A DNA stretch of 64,000 nucleotides from assembly GCA_036784855.1 (NCBI GenBank), contig JAZDSV010000007.1, positions 310,001 through 374,000 on the forward strand, read 5' to 3'. A program made the position numbers and the translations under genes. The stretch's first letter is position 1; the number at the start of each line of letters is the position of its first letter. Source of the DNA: Aphelidium insulamus. Lineage: Eukaryota; Aphelidiomycota; Aphelidea; Aphelidiaceae. The notes under the pieces are model-generated. The model ran no database searches, was not told the origin of the DNA, and saw nothing but the letters and a program-made list of their open reading frames with translations. This document shows, piece after piece, positions 21,340 to 31,685 of the stretch.

Positions 21340-24188
21340 TTAATCACTGCCATCTGCGGTCAGCTCCACAGTGACATTGCACACCATTATGACGCAGTAG
21401 AGGCAGATTAGAAAGGCCCCATACTGCGACGTGCCTCGCCATCCATTTAGTGGTATGACAACTATGGAGCAGCATAGCGCCACCAGCACGCCCACCGCAG
21501 ACGACATCAGTACCGGGGTGAACTTCATTGGGTATGGTTCGCCATGGCGGATGTTGTAATATGTTGACGAGAAGCCGATGCCGAGCAGGATGTCTGCACA
21601 CACATTAGTGTACCATGACACTCCTACAGCCACGTACTCAGCATCGGGCCGCCAAAGCAGGCAGCCACGGCCATGTTGGGGAATCCCATTCGGGCCACCG
21701 ATATGTCGGCCACCATGTCGCTCACGCTGTTGCCAATCGCAAAGATGGTCAGACCCAGGATGGCGTCGCTGATATTCATAATCAGTCCTAGTGCTTGCAG
21801 AATGGACACGACTTCATTCGCAATCAGGTAGATCCATATCACCGCTGTCAAGAATCCCGCGAAGCAAATCAACTATTAGTCAGTGATAATTGTTAACTAG
21901 TCCCGATAACGTGCCGTAAACCATTTAGGTCGTTTGTAGGCATCGGTGAAAAAGTACACAGACAGCCAGAGCAACGCACCGACGATCAATGAAAACATTC
22001 CCCACGTGAATGAGCCTCCATCTGCCATTGGCTCCATCCAGAAATCAACGCCCACCAGTACAAATGATAATGAAGTCAGGCAATGGCACAGAAAGAGCCA
22101 TCGTTGCCACGGCGGTAGCTTGGAGTTCAGGTAGCGGTTGACGGCTGCATCGCGTACAGAGTCCACAGAGTTTTCATGGCCATCAGAAGCGGCAGCAGCG
22201 GTGCTCCACCTGACAAGAAAAATCTCCTTTTCAATCTGCCTTATGCGGTCCATCTCATCTTCCTTTTCAACGTCTACCGCGGGCACGGTGAGCGTAAGCA
22301 GCAGCACTGTGAGAATTGTTTTGTAAGTTGGGCGGTTCAGTTGAATTGAACAATACGCACCTGGAACAATTGACAGGATGCCGACGACTTTCTGCATGAC
22401 AGTCAAGTCCCAAAAGTCACCGGCAATAGGCAACAAGTGTGACAGGAGGTGCGTGTGGAAAGGAGTGACGATCTGTGGCGCCGTCCTCCGTTGAGCAACT
22501 GTTGCTGTGCTGGTTGCGGGGTACGCGCCATCGCCATCCATACCAGGCTTGTCCGCGGGTACCGGAGAGAGAACCTTGGTGTAGCCCACGGCGTCGCGAT
22601 TCCAACCCAGACTTGGAAAGGAGGTGAGAGCGACATTGTTGGAAAATATGGGCGAGGAAGACAATGATGATGCGAGATAGTTTTGTGGAATCGCGTCATC
22701 CAAGTGCTCTACTTCTGGCGGTGGTGGAAAATCGTCTGTAGTGATGGCGAATATCGACCGCGTCGGGCTGATGGGTACGGGTTTGCTGGCAAAGTTTGGC
22801 GAGCGGGTGCTACTGGGTGCGGCCGTGGATCGTTGAGTAGAAGTTAGCACAGCCGGGGAAGACAAATTTGCAGAGGCCGGAGATTTGTCGACAGTCGGTA
22901 CAAACGCTGTACTACACAAGGTTACTATGCTGCTCATAAGGAAAATTATCATCAAACCTCATGGTTTTATGTTTGTTGAACCACGGGTCATAATCATTGG
23001 TGGCCGTGTCACCGAGAAACAATCCATGTGGAATGCGCTTCCCAGTCCTACCACTCCTATAAGCAACACATAATAATACATTAACCACTTGCTTCGACAC
23101 CGCAGACCCACGCCGTCCCATATCGGCACCGTCAGTGCGCTGTTCCGGCGAGACTAGCGGCGTTGAATCATCGTGCGAGTCATGCTCATAGACCGTGTGC
23201 TCGGCGCCCTCGATAAGTGCATTCTCGTTGCTTTCGGCGTCCAGCTGAAGCCACTGTTCGCGCTCTCTGCGGCTCTTTTCGAGATTGCGTTGCCGCGACC
23301 GCTTGAACATGTACCGCCCAAACCCCACCGAGAACACATACAAGCCATAGTAGGTCATGAGCAGCAACGATTCCGTCAGCGTGATCAACCCGTCCCACAG
23401 TACAAATATCAAGAACATGATGGCCACCAGGAAGAAGCAAACGTCGCGTGTGAATGGAATCGGCGCAACCTTGAATCCGGCAACAATAGCCACCAGTCCC
23501 ACTACGACGGTGGAGATGAAGGACGCGGCGCCAAGCAGCTCCCCAACGGCAAGTCCAAAGTAATGTTGCTGCATGGCATTGAATGTAGAAAACATGTCGG
23601 GCGCGCCGTTTCCTAGCGCCAGAAACGTGACTCTGCAGTAGTTGACACATCATTGTTAAGTATAACATAGCTAACACCAGTACCCAGTCATGTTCTCTGT
23701 GAAAAATATCGTCAGTCAGAGGCACATGAGATAATAGCCACATACCGCTCAGGCCCAGCAGAGTTGCCATGGTGTTCAAGTTGGGACAGAAAAAATCCCC
23801 GGCGGCGGTTCCAATAAAGAGGAACAGAAATGCCAGCATAAACACCAGAGCAATGACGTACAAGAACCTTGCCAGACCGCTGCCGGCCAGCTGGCAATAG
23901 TACACGTCCAAGTAGTGAACAATCTGCGTATCCGTAATGAACTCAGAGGTAAGCCATGTAAGCCGCCTACTCCCACAGCAGTATCGGCACAATGCGTTTG
24001 CACATATGCGCACGGCGACATGCCCTCCGGGGCCGTGCTGACTGCATCGCACTGGCGTACATTGAGCATCGCTTAGCTGTTGTATGCTGCGTACTTGCCT
24101 CGCTAGCAGCCACCAAGCCGGGGTGCACTGCTACCAGTGATAGAAGTAGCGCCAGTAGGCAACCGCCCAGTCGCCTCTGCAGCAACAT
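21340..24188 (-). CDS. SLC8B1: Cation/Ca exchanger, NCLX (SLC8B1/CCX) type
   Basis: Ten exons on the minus strand: 24188-24099, 24051-23977, 23941-23746, 23696-23684, 23632-23093, 23056-22958, 22911-22361, 22306-21915, 21872-21638, 21593-21340; 814 aa. The family exchanges Na+ (or Li+) for Ca2+ and NCLX does so in the mitochondrial inner membrane. A signal-like leader is followed by the CCX cysteine segment ECDAVS...CAYVQTHC. The alpha repeats are VTFLALGNGAPDMFS and TIFAIGNSVSDMVADI with AACFGGPMLNILLGIG. Between them is a long Ser/Thr-rich cytosolic loop (~250 aa). Exon 4 has only 13 nt. Introns 24052-24098, 23057-23092 and 21873-21914 have GC donors. Intron 22307-22360 is 54 nt and free of stops. 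The organelle of residence is not shown by sequence. Confidence 0.9.
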
Positions 24189-24340
24189 GTGCCGTGTAGT
24201 GGATAGGACCAGGATAGTAAGCGTAAAGACCAGGCACTTCAAGGCTGGGATTTCGTTTCTGGGACAAATCAGCAATCCAGGGAATTGTCGCCTGGAATTG
24301 TCGCTAAAAAGTTCACCTTCGTTCCAGGGCGAAACAAAGC
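24189..24340. promoter_or_regulatory. Divergent promoter between NCLX and CFAP61
   Basis: Just 152 bp separate the two start codons, so both promoters share this segment. No consensus element stands out. Confidence 0.45.
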
Positions 24341-27300
24341 ATGCAATCGTCGTTCGTGGTGCGCCGTGCCGAGAGCCACGACTCGGATGCCATATCCCAA
24401 CTATGTCTGGCTGCGGATACAGCTGGCTACGGCATGCGGCCCGGCACCAGGAGTCATATTGAGCGACTGATGTATGGTTGTCTCCTCTGCGCTGACTGTG
24501 GGCTCACTTCGTTTGGAACACAGAGACGAGTGTCCGTTCAGCGCCGTGGCTTCCTCGGCAGACGGTGAAACTGTGTATGCGTTTGTGGCAGTGTCGACGG
24601 AACCAGATGCTGCGACAATGTCGTCCTGCTTTGATGGTTTGACGGCAATCTGGAACAGCTGGATAGCGCAGAACTACCATCCGAATGGCTCTGGCACCAC
24701 CGTACGTCCCCATCAACGTTCATTTTTAAAATTCTAATGTATTATCATAGGATGCTTCTAGAATACTTGTTCTGAGGACACTGGTGTCTGATCCACTGGT
24801 GGCTACGCAGTTTTGTCACCAGATATTCTCAATGATGTTTATTGCCGTGCCACACGCACACACCGTGCTGTTACTATCACAGCCGTCCAGCACACTCCCA
24901 TTCCCGTTGAGCGGTCCCCGTTATGAACACAGCGGAGACACGATAAAGCTGGTGGACAGAACCTACTTTGAAACCGTGCCTGGTCAGAAATCTAGCAAGC
25001 AGACGAGCTTCAAGATGTACCAATTGCGGAGAAATACAATCCTCCCTAGTGTCAGCGTGCGGCAGGCACGAGTGGAAGATTGCGATGATCTGACGCCAAT
25101 TTTGCGACAAAACGGAATGCTTGGCTCAGAAAGCGGCGATGAAACTATGCTTGCTCGACAACTTGAAGCCGATCCGACGTCGATCAAGCAGTCCTTGACT
25201 GTCGAAGCAGACGGCAGAGCAATCGGCTTATTCATTGTGAATTCCGATCCGGTCATTGTCACCGAGCTCCAAAGTGATTTTCAAATATCATGCTTTCTGG
25301 GACCAAAGATATCGGACGGCGGCCAGACAAAAAGCGAGTCCATTGCAGAATTGTCGCATGGACTGCTGCGACAGTACGCCCTGCACAAGGAAAACGGCAA
25401 AGATAGTCGCAACCGTGACCAGGAACCTGCAATGACTTGCGCAGTTAGTCAATGCGATTTGATAGCTGCACCATCACTTGACCAGATTAATATTGCGGAA
25501 GTACCAGCCGAGGGACAAGCGAGAAGTCTCGAGCTGGCCGGGGATTTGTCTGGTGTTAAGCGCGCATTCAGTACTCAAACTTTGGCAAATCAGCAGCAAA
25601 GCGGCGAGAAAGGCGATAATTCTCACTTATTGATCGAGCTGTTTTGTATTGATGCAACTTATGCTGGAATCTCGTCCAACGTCATGGAGGTGTGGACAGC
25701 TCATATTTGCTTTGCATATTACTGACACTTTTTTGCAGAGCTTGTTTGAATATTTGAATAATGTTGACGTGTGCTTCTTGACTTTGCCCACTATGGCATC
25801 TGAGCCACCTATTGTAAAGCAATTTGTTCGGATTCCGGCGATTCGACCTGGGTTGAGGTATGCTGCGGAATATCTGTAACTGCAAGTCTCATGGCAGCAG
25901 TCAATCGTTATACGCATTGAACCGTCGGGCCATTTGCAATGTGTGCACTGTGAGACATCTCGACACGGGGTCGGATTTACCAGCAGTATACGACTTGATT
26001 CATGGTTTACCCTATGAGTTGGATATAGCCGCCACACTGAAGAATTCGACAGGCGACGGGGGAAAACATGGCGTAGCTTTCGTAGCTATCTGTCGTGACA
26101 TGGTAGTGGGTCTTATGATCGCTTCCGTGGAGGAGAATCTAAGTCTTGCCGAGCAGTTTGCTTTGCATGATTTTGTTGCGGAACCAGACGGCCAAAAGTT
26201 TGGCCTGAACATATCTTATTTGTTGCTTCGACCGTCGTTCATGAGCCATGCACGTCAATTTACGTATCAAGCTCTGAAGCTCTCCAGCTGCTACTTTGCG
26301 TTGGTGACCTTGTTTGACAAGAAGCGTGGCGACGTTATGACTCATTCGCTCGCTTTGGACTATTTCTACCTGCTACGACCTCGGCGGCGGATTGAATATG
26401 TTAACAACATGAGAGGCGGAAAGGAAATTCCTGCTAGCGCGCAACTTTCCTTGCAAATTTTGTCGCTTAATTCGGTGCATGAGCCAAGGATAAAGTTGGG
26501 TGTACGCATTGTCGTCGTTGGGGAATCGACAACTGGACTGGGCTTTCTCTCGCGGCTAATTAATCGAAGTCACTTGCACTTTTTTCAGCTGGTGCTTATC
26601 ACCGACAGCACTTCGTGGAATGAACAACGGGATTCATGCCTTGTCGACGATACCTGCTTTTACGCAAACGAACTGGTCCGCTTAGGGTTGCAAGAGCGCG
26701 TCGAAATTGTTGCTGGCAGAGTGGCGCGCATTGATAGAGTCCAGAAGCATGTCGAACTTGAAAGCGGATTGCGAGTCAAGTTCGTAATAATTTATGCTGG
26801 TGTACATTTACAATTATTAATATTTCGATAGCTATGACTATCTTATTTTGACTCCGGGATTGGATTTTGTCGTTCCAAAAGATTTCGAGCATTTTTCCAA
26901 TGTGGCTGGGATGAATGCGGCGGACCTGCAAAAGATCTCCGATATCGCGCGCAGCACCCTTCATCCTCGCCCGGCAGCTGCGAACGATAGCCGTCGAATT
27001 ATCTTATACGGCAACAATGCACAAACGTACTCAACTGTCTCATTTCTTCTACGCCTCGGAATATCACCTCAAAACGTTGCAATCGTTAAGCCGCTGAGCA
27101 GTGTGGCTAGGCCGGATTGTATCGAGAATAGGCACATTGATCAAATTGTAAGTAATATGGTTACGCTTAAAGTGCATCCAGGTATATACACTCCAATTCT
27201 TCCTCTAGATATTGGACGGTTTTAAAAGCACTGGAGTACACGTTTGCAATGCCAATTTGACAGAAGTAGTTGGCGAAGCAAAGTGGGCAGTCGCAGTGAA

Positions 27301-28446
27301 ACTTGAAGTAATCATATTTATCCACGTTTCCTTTTTTAATAAGATTGCAGGACAGCGAGTCATGTGCGGAACAGCTGGACTGTGCTGCGCTAATATTTTG
27401 TTCCGAAAGGGCAATACGGCCAAGCACATTTTCTGTCATCAATAACGCGAGCATTGTATTCGACAAATTCATTATCATTGATAATCAGTTTCACACCAAC
27501 GATCCGCACATATTTGCGGCCGGTCCGGCAACCAAGTATTCGATCAGCTATCGAACAAAATGGAGGCAAGAGTTTTTTAATTCACGAGATGTTGGCGAAC
27601 AGGTAAATGAAGAATTATAACACTTTTGTAATTCTACAGATGGCGGACGTGCTACTTCAGCTCTTTGACCCAATGAGCTCGTATACGCCACTTGCGCCAA
27701 CTGCGACCAACAGCTTCTATCAGCCAAAGAGAATGCTTGCGAAGCTGCCAGGTCTGTATTGTGCCCGAGTGCTTGCAGCTTATACCTTCAGGTCACTATT
27801 ACTTTCACATGGACAGACCTCATCTGCCCGGCGACTTTCTGGATGCCCACGTTGCCAAAGATCTTCCGGTAATGACCAATTCTCTCCAGATGACGTACCA
27901 TAATATTTTGAATGATAGATTGCCGCTTGTATTCTGCAAACTGAACAGCCAGTCGACAAGGCGGTGGACAATTACATGCGCATCGTACTGGACAAAGATG
28001 GGTACATAGAATCGCTTACGTACTATGGAACTACTATGCCGAAGCACGGAAACTACGCCAGCCTGTACGAGAAACACGAGAAAATGTTGAACAATCTGGT
28101 GCACCGGTACACGGACAACCTTGTCCCGGATTTGGTTGAATATCTGGATCAAGCGTGGGCAATGCCACTTTTTGATGACACCTTTGACGATTTTGCCGAG
28201 AGTATCACACGGAAAATAGTGGCAAGCGGCGACGACATAGGCGATGTCAGAAATCTTTTAGCCAGGGTGCAGCTGCTGGACGGTGATCGCCAGGTGAGTG
28301 GTCGCCATAAGCACCAGCTGATTGCTGATTGTACACTGCTGCAGGCTCTCTCACTGTACGACACTTTTGATGTGATGCCCATGCGGAAACAGCTGGACAC
28401 ACTAGCCGACGCCTACATCACTCCATTAATACCGAAGCCAGAATAA
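24341..28446 (+). CDS. CFAP61: CFAP61, cilia- and flagella-associated protein 61
   Basis: Twelve exons: 24341-24471, 24524-24701, 24751-25689, 25739-25857, 25901-26779, 26832-27147, 27209-27307, 27351-27602, 27640-27751, 27792-27868, 27919-28293, 28345-28446; 1192 aa, near the usual ~1200. CFAP61 belongs to the calmodulin- and spoke-associated complex at the base of radial spokes and is needed for a normal axonemal beat. Support comes from the N-terminal FVVRRAESHDSDAISQL, VATQFCHQIFSMMFIAVPH, the central Rossmann-like part (RIVVVGESTTGLGFLSRL, YDYLILTPG, NDPHIFAAGPATKYS), and the C-terminal LPGHYYFHMDRP and MRIVLDKDGYIESLTYYG. All introns are GT-AG. The last (51 nt) is a stop-free multiple of three and could be retained. 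This gene implies a motile cilium in the organism. Confidence 0.93.
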
Positions 28447-28504
28447 TCTTCTGGCACTCTTTGAAATATATACGCAGTTAAAAAGTATGCCATGCATGTA
28501 TGTA

Positions 28505-29253
28505 TTACTCGCCGCCGTCCTTCTTCTTCGCCTTTGGCTCCAGCACCTGCAAGTCTGCCGCAGTAATGTTGAGCCAGGTGGCCGTAATCAACTGCATCAC
28601 TTCGCGCTGCACATCGCCCTGGATAACTATTTCATCCTTCATGATGGACGCGTTCTTTGAGACCGAGGCGCCGCACGCAAATTTGTTGGCAAAAAGTTTG
28701 GCCGCCTTCTTCAGGTCCACGTCAAACAGGTCCAAATTGGCAATGCTGGTGATGTGTTTGCGCTTATTGCGCTCTGTTCGCTTGATCGTGACCTTGTTGC
28801 TCGGTGCAAACTTGGATGGCTTCTTCTTAATGGCGGCGGCGATGGAAGCAGACTTGGCATTCTCATCCTGTCCCTCCGTCGGTGTAATCGTCATTTTTGC
28901 CATCTACATATACGCAGTGGTATATTAAGCGGGTATTCTTTCACGGACACCACAAGTACGCACACTGGCAGTTGGCTCGCCATCATCAGTCGACACTTTA
29001 TCGCCACCTGTAGACGATGATGCTGACGCGGCCAGCGGTGGAGGCGCTGCGTCGGGACATAGCCGCATAAAGAGATCTCGATCATTCGCGGCAAGCCATG
29101 CGCGGCACTTTTCCACGCTCTTGGCACCGCTCCACTCGCTGTGCACGAGCATTAGTAAGAATAAATTTAATAAGACACTGCACCAGGCAATACGTGCCAA
29201 TATTCAGGCGGCAGGCCGCATTCTCCGCAGTACAGCACGGTTAGAGGGGCCAT
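28505..29253 (-). CDS. DENR: DENR, density-regulated translation re-initiation factor
   Basis: Three exons on the minus strand: 29253-29198, 29138-28964, 28903-28505; 209 aa against ~200 in animals. DENR works with MCTS1 to recycle 40S subunits and allow re-initiation after upstream ORFs. The N-terminal zinc region is YCGECGLPPEYCEW followed by SVEKCRAWLAANDRDLF. The C-terminal SUI1 domain has HITSIANLDLFDVDLKKAAK, FACGASVS and DEIVIQGDVQ. The first intron (29139-29197) has a GC donor, and splicing there recreates the fourth cysteine of the zinc site exactly. The frame of exon 3 also begins with a Met, which would mimic a shorter SUI1-only gene if the upstream exons were missed. Confidence 0.9.
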
Positions 29254-29401
29254 AAGATTCGTATATTATTGGTTGTGGTGCAGGATTCAGGATGCACACT
29301 GATCGCGATCTCGTTTGGCGCGTGGCAGCGCCTTCTGCACAAATAGCTGCTTCGACAGTCTGCCGCTCTTTACATCTATAATTGAACACACACCGTCCAG
29401 C
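29254..29401. promoter_or_regulatory. Divergent promoter, DENR / secreted gene
   Basis: 148 bp between start codons of oppositely oriented genes. No motif could be named. Confidence 0.4.
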
Positions 29402-30382
29402 ATGAAAGTACTGATAATTGCTGCCATTCTCCTCGCGTGTGCCACTGTCGTTCGTGGTAGAGAGCCTCACGTCCGAGAAGATCCATTGTATTCGCGCCAT
29501 AATGCCGCGCTATATGACAGTGACGGCGATGGGTATTTCAAACGAGTTCATGCGGGTGACAGTGACAAGGCGGCTGCCCGCATGAGTGAAAGTGGCGGTG
29601 ATATGGGACTTGTCAACTTCAATGACGCTGCCCGCACTGCAATGGAACAAGTACTGCAGCAGCCAGCCAAGATCAAGAGGATCCAGGCACAGTATAGCAA
29701 GCTCTTACAACAGCTAGGCGAGGCGCGTCAGCCGCATGACATTCGCCAGCTGGAGTTGGAGCTGCAGCGTATCCAGTGGCAAGAGATACTCAACGACAAG
29801 GAGCTCCACTTGTACACCGTGGCCGGCATAACAGCTGCTCAGCAGACGATGAATGCACTCAAGCACAAGGGTGACCATGCAAAGGTGATGGAAATCATTG
29901 ACGGCGTAATCAATTACAAGCAGCAGCTGCATGATCTGTCGTACGACGTGTCATCCACGCCCGAAACAGCCACGTGGTACAGCGATGAGTTCTACGCTTA
30001 CGCCAAGAAGCTTAAAGCGGTTACCGACAATCGTCACGTCAAGGAGCACATCCATTCGGCACGACTGCTACTAAAGATTTCGACGGCATTGCGCGATTTG
30101 GCCGTTGCGGACTGGACGTACATTGATGAGAAAAAGGCTAAAGAGCTGCGGCACTACTGCAATGAATTGTTGAAACCGCTGGAAAAGACACTCAAACCGC
30201 TCATTGAACCATTGGAGAAGAAGGAGCGCGAAAAGTTGAAAGATGAAGAAAAGCGGCGCAAAGAGAAGGAAAAGGAACAGGCGAAAGCGGAGAAGGAAAC
30301 AAAGGCGTCAATAGCAACAGAGAAACAACATACAAAGCAGCAAAGCAAGAGCCATGATACTCCAGCTGGACCCTCGGAATAA
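29402..30382 (+). CDS. Secreted helical protein, copy 1 of a tandem pair
   Basis: A single exon, 326 aa from the Met at 29402; upstream in-frame codons are judged 5' UTR. A clear signal peptide (MKVLIIAAILLACATVVRG) leads into an acidic segment with DSDGDGYFKR, which resembles a calcium loop but lacks a full EF-hand. The rest is predicted mostly helical: long heptad-like Leu/Gln/Lys stretches, then a C-terminal run of Lys/Glu repeats (KEREKLKDEEKRRKEKEKE). No known family is recognised. The middle (KVMEIIDGVINYKQQ ... TWYSDEFYAYAKKL) aligns by eye with the next gene. A polyadenylation-like AATAAA is at 30396-30401. Confidence 0.75.
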   Translation: MKVLIIAAILLACATVVRGREPHVREDPLYSRHNAALYDSDGDGYFKRVHAGDSDKAAARMSESGGDMGLVNFNDAARTAMEQVLQQPAKIKRIQAQYSKLLQQLGEARQPHDIRQLELELQRIQWQEILNDKELHLYTVAGITAAQQTMNALKHKGDHAKVMEIIDGVINYKQQLHDLSYDVSSTPETATWYSDEFYAYAKKLKAVTDNRHVKEHIHSARLLLKISTALRDLAVADWTYIDEKKAKELRHYCNELLKPLEKTLKPLIEPLEKKEREKLKDEEKRRKEKEKEQAKAEKETKASIATEKQHTKQQSKSHDTPAGPSE

Positions 30383-30562
30383 TCAGATCAATTTTAATAA
30401 ACGCACGCTCTCAATAATGAAAAAGCCCAGGCTTCACTGATGGGGATCCAGTGCGCCATCAGCCAATCACCTGCCAGTACTGCGGATGCAGCGTGCATCT
30501 CAGCAAGGACCGCCACTTATTTTTCACAAAAAAAAATTATTTCTACTCAACAATCCTCAACA

Positions 30563-31219
30563 ATGCACGCACACCGCTTCCCGCTGACATTGGCAATCAT
30601 TTCACTCGCCGCACTCTCATGCACCACTGCTACTTATCTGCAGGCCAAATTGGTAGACAACAAGGCTGAAGTTCTCCGTCAGGCAAACTCGCATCTCAAC
30701 AACTTTGCAGACTATAGTAACTCTGCACTATCAAGCCAAACTGAATATTATGCCGTTGGCCAGCGATGGATGCGCATAAATGCTCCAGCGGAGCGAAAGA
30801 GATACTTGTCGGAACAATTTTCATCCCAAGACGCAGTGTATCTGTTGAATCGTTTGCTTAACAATATGGCCACATTCTCGGCGCTCGCAGTGCTCCAACT
30901 TCATTTGGCCGTGGAGAAGTTTTACAGCGTTGCTGAACACAATAAGGTGCTGGAATGCATGGAACTCCTGGCTAGTTTTGTAAATCAACTCGAATACGAC
31001 CCCGAGGGTAAAGTACAGTTTGCCGACTGGTACTATCAGCACTTTAAAGATTATTTCGACTTGGCGCAAGTGGCTAATTATGACGCTGTATTACTGATGG
31101 ATATTGCTGTGATATTTGCAGAGTTTGCACAAAAGGAATATCACCATCTAGGATTTGTAGGTGATGATATGTATGAGGTAAATGAAATATTGCCTCCAGT
31201 AGTCGGCGAAGAGGCCTGA
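30563..31219 (+). CDS. Secreted helical protein, copy 2 of a tandem pair
   Basis: A single exon, 218 aa. The signal peptide is LTLAIISLAALSCTTATYLQ. The mature protein looks all-helical, without cysteines except a single one in LECMELLASF. It shares layout with its upstream neighbour: a helix like NKVLECMELLASFVNQLE, a short Asp/Pro-containing turn, then WYYQHFKDYFDLAQ (compare WYSDEFYAYAKKL), and a final hydrophobic helix. It lacks the Lys/Glu tail and ends acidic (VVGEEA). AATAAA lies at 31251-31256. The function is unknown. Confidence 0.75.
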   Translation: MHAHRFPLTLAIISLAALSCTTATYLQAKLVDNKAEVLRQANSHLNNFADYSNSALSSQTEYYAVGQRWMRINAPAERKRYLSEQFSSQDAVYLLNRLLNNMATFSALAVLQLHLAVEKFYSVAEHNKVLECMELLASFVNQLEYDPEGKVQFADWYYQHFKDYFDLAQVANYDAVLLMDIAVIFAEFAQKEYHHLGFVGDDMYEVNEILPPVVGEEA

Positions 31220-31255
31220 GCAATCTGGCCAACCGTAGTTGTTCACGATTAATAA

Positions 31256-31292
31256 ATTACTAGTTACGGTAGTTACTAGTTACTAGTTATGG
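31256..31292. repeat. TAGTTAC short tandem repeat
   Basis: Four near-copies of TAGTTAC(TAGT)/TAGTTACGG lie just after the AATAAA of the second secreted gene. Confidence 0.6.
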
Positions 31293-31474
31293 TGGCCAGT
31301 ATGTAATCCACGTAGATATGCGCTCGGTCTGCTGTGTTACATGCCGGGCAATGATGGACTCTGGTATAGGCCGCGTGTCACCTCACACTATATGAACTAT
31401 GATGAAGCACCAATACAATATTGTGCCGCTGCACGAAAGTATGCGGGGCCACTTGTATAGCGTATCTGAGGGCG

Positions 31475-31670
31475 AAGACAGAGAGAGAGAGAGAAAGACA
31501 GACAGAGAGAGAGAGAGATAGACGAGAGAGAAAGACAGACAGAGAGAGAGAGAGAAAGACAGACAGAGAGAGAGAGAGATAGACGAGAGAGAAAGACAGA
31601 CAGAGAGAGAGAGAGATAGACGAGAAAGACAGACAGAGAGAGAGAGAGAGAGAGAGAGGATAGAGAGAGG
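31475..31670. repeat. Long GA-rich (GAGA/AGACAGAC) microsatellite
   Basis: Nearly 200 bases of purine-rich GA repeat with periodic AGACAGACAGAGAGAG units and an apparent higher-order period of ~50-60 bases. It ends 16 bases before the start codon of the DEAD-like gene, so it makes up that gene's promoter or 5' UTR. It creates long spurious Ser/Leu frames on the minus strand. Confidence 0.95.
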
Positions 31671-31685
31671 AGATCAACACACAGC

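Noticed and set aside
28505-28903. A 132-residue SUI1-only protein (eIF1-like) as a complete gene
   Set aside because: Upstream exons 29253-29198 and 29138-28964 supply the DENR zinc site and are joined in phase, so the SUI1 frame is the last exon of DENR.
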